64,000 bases of DNA, taken from positions 62,001-126,000 of the forward strand of contig JAFXRZ010000003.1 of assembly GCA_017536105.1 (NCBI GenBank), written 5' to 3'. A program made the position numbers and the translations under genes. The notes below the pieces were generated by a model. The model was not told the DNA's origin. It searched no databases and saw nothing but the letters and a program-made list of their open reading frames with translations. Below are positions 62,728 through 64,000 of the stretch, piece by piece. Source of the stretch: Ruminococcus sp. (GTDB lineage Bacteria; Bacillota_A; Clostridia; Oscillospirales; Ruminococcaceae). Every line of letters starts with the position of its first letter. The first letter of the stretch is position 1.

Positions 62728-64000
62728 ATGAAAAACGCAAGCAAGTATATGAGAGGATATTATATGCCGCCTTATCCCTGCCTCAAATGGGCGGAGAAGG
62801 AATACATCGACAAGGCTCCGATATGGTGCTCTGTTGACCTGAGAGACGGAAATCAGGCCCTCATCATCCCCATGAGCTTAGAGGAAAAGCTGGAGTTCTT
62901 TGCGAAGCTCGTTGAGATCGGCTTCAAGGAGATAGAGATAGGCTTCCCTGCCGCAAGCGAGACGGAATATGAATTCTGCCGCACGCTTATCGAGAAAAAT
63001 CTCATCCCCGACGACGTGACCATCCAGGTACTCACTCAGTCGAGAGAGCATATAATCAAGAAGACCTTCGAGGCTATCGACGGTGCAAAGCACGCAGTCG
63101 TCCACCTCTACAACTCCACCTCCGTTGCTCAGCGCGAGCAGGTTTTCCGCATGAGCCGCGAGGAGGTAAAGGAGATCGCTGTTTCGGGAGCAAAGATATG
63201 CGAGGAATACCGCAAGAAGGCTAACGGCAATATCACCTTCGAGTATTCTCCCGAGAGCTTCACAGGCACAGAGCCCGAGTATGCACTCGAGGTCTGCAAC
63301 GCCGTCCTCGACGTTTGGCAGCCCACCCCCGAGAGAAAGGTCATCATCAATCTCCCTGTTACTGTTGAGATGAGCCTTCCCCACGTTTACGCTTCTCAGA
63401 TAGAGTATATGTGCGAGAATATGAAATACAGAGAGAACGTCATCGTTTCACTTCATCCCCACAACGACAGAGGAACAGGCATCGCCTGCTCAGAGCTGGG
63501 TATGCTTGCCGGCGCTGACCGTATCGAAGGCACCTGCTTCGGAAACGGCGAAAGAACGGGCAACGTTGACATCGTGACGATAGCTCTCAATATGTACACC
63601 CACGGAGTTGACCCGCAGCTTGATTTCTCGGATATGCCTTCTCTTGTCGAGCTCTACGAAAGAGTTACGAGGATGAGAGTATATGAAAGACAGCCTTATT
63701 CGGGAGCACTTGTTTTTGCAGCCTTCTCCGGCTCGCATCAGGATGCTATCGCCAAGGGCATGAAGTGGCGTGAAGAGAAAGACCCCGAGCACTGGACCTG
63801 TCCCTATCTTCCTCTCGACCCGAAGGATGTGGGCAGACAGTACGACGGCGACGTTATCCGCATAAACTCCCAGTCCGGCAAGGGCGGTATCGGCTTCCTC
63901 ATGGAGAAGAAGTTCGGCTACAATATGCCCAAGAAGATGAGAGAGAACTTCGGCTACGCCGTAAAGGACATCTCCGATCATCTCCACAAGGAGCTCATGC
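62728..64000 (+). CDS. leuA: 2-isopropylmalate synthase (3' end outside window)
   Basis: First step of leucine synthesis: 2-ketoisovalerate plus acetyl-CoA. The first 424 residues are visible. KAPIWCSVDLRDGNQALIIP near 30 holds the metal-binding aspartate; EIGFPAASETEYEF, VSLHPHNDRGTGIACSE near 238 with the metal histidines, and EGTCFGNGERTGNVDI. The N-terminus and active-site wording match the longer actinobacterial-type LeuA, not the E. coli type. The leucine-binding regulatory domain would lie beyond the window. GGAGG precedes the ATG by 7 nt. Confidence 0.96.
   Translation, partial: MKNASKYMRGYYMPPYPCLKWAEKEYIDKAPIWCSVDLRDGNQALIIPMSLEEKLEFFAKLVEIGFKEIEIGFPAASETEYEFCRTLIEKNLIPDDVTIQVLTQSREHIIKKTFEAIDGAKHAVVHLYNSTSVAQREQVFRMSREEVKEIAVSGAKICEEYRKKANGNITFEYSPESFTGTEPEYALEVCNAVLDVWQPTPERKVIINLPVTVEMSLPHVYASQIEYMCENMKYRENVIVSLHPHNDRGTGIACSELGMLAGADRIEGTCFGNGERTGNVDIVTIALNMYTHGVDPQLDFSDMPSLVELYERVTRMRVYERQPYSGALVFAAFSGSHQDAIAKGMKWREEKDPEHWTCPYLPLDPKDVGRQYDGDVIRINSQSGKGGIGFLMEKKFGYNMPKKMRENFGYAVKDISDHLHKELM

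Overview
The window looks like a chromosomal segment of a low-to-mid GC gut Firmicute of the Ruminococcus/Oscillospiraceae type. The grounds are the glgB-glgC-glgD-glgA glycogen operon with the Firmicute-specific GlgD, a SpoIIE-like phosphatase, a class I PurE beside PurO and a stand-alone AICAR transformylase, a leucine T-box, an MraZ-to-FtsZ division cluster with a PASTA penicillin-binding protein, and an NPxTG-type surface anchor. MurE carries the DNPR motif, so meso-diaminopimelate peptidoglycan is expected. This assignment is inference from gene content; no rRNA or complete standard tRNA is present.

Layout. 1-3.8 kb: 3' part of a nonribosomal peptide synthetase (C-A-PCP-reductase). 3.9-9.9 kb (minus): glycogen operon. 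10-13.4 kb (minus): spoIIE-like gene and rsmA. 13.5-22.4 kb (plus): a small unknown gene, a structured purE leader, then a purine operon (purE, purM, purN, a GNAT, purO, a RAYT-type transposase, AICAR transformylase, two lipoprotein paralogues with a decayed third between them, purD). 22.4-26.5 kb: a Cthe_2159-like lipoprotein, an S41-like surface protein, a repeat-rich island (hairpin element, heptamer repeats, 17-mer repeats, inverted repeat) and a DUF378 membrane protein. 26.7-34.4 kb: valS, a beta-helix surface protein, a membrane GIY-YIG protein, a flavodiiron protein, 79-bp direct repeats and a zinc-ribbon protein. 34.4-36.8 kb (minus): a tRNA-like sequence, a SigH-like sigma factor, an orphan fumarase beta subunit coupled to a DivIVA-like protein. 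37-53.3 kb (minus): the dcw cluster mraZ, rsmH, ftsL, PASTA-PBP, murE, murF, a diverged MraY homologue, ftsW, murG, two unknown membrane proteins, murA, ftsQ, ftsZ. 53.6-61 kb (minus): three transcarboxylase-type genes, tyrA, an FkbH-like/ACP/unknown trio, and ppa. 61.1-64 kb: a GNAT, then a leucine T-box controlling a membrane protein and leuA (cut by the window end).

Most intergenic regions hold a recognisable sigma-A promoter with a 17-bp spacer and many units end in strong hairpin terminators, so the transcription units can be read with fair confidence. The points that most merit follow-up are the MraY-position protein with altered catalytic motifs, the transposase gene carrying its own palindromes inside the purine operon, the FkbH-ACP-unknown trio, the purE leader RNA, and the uncharacterised membrane protein between the leucine T-box and leuA.
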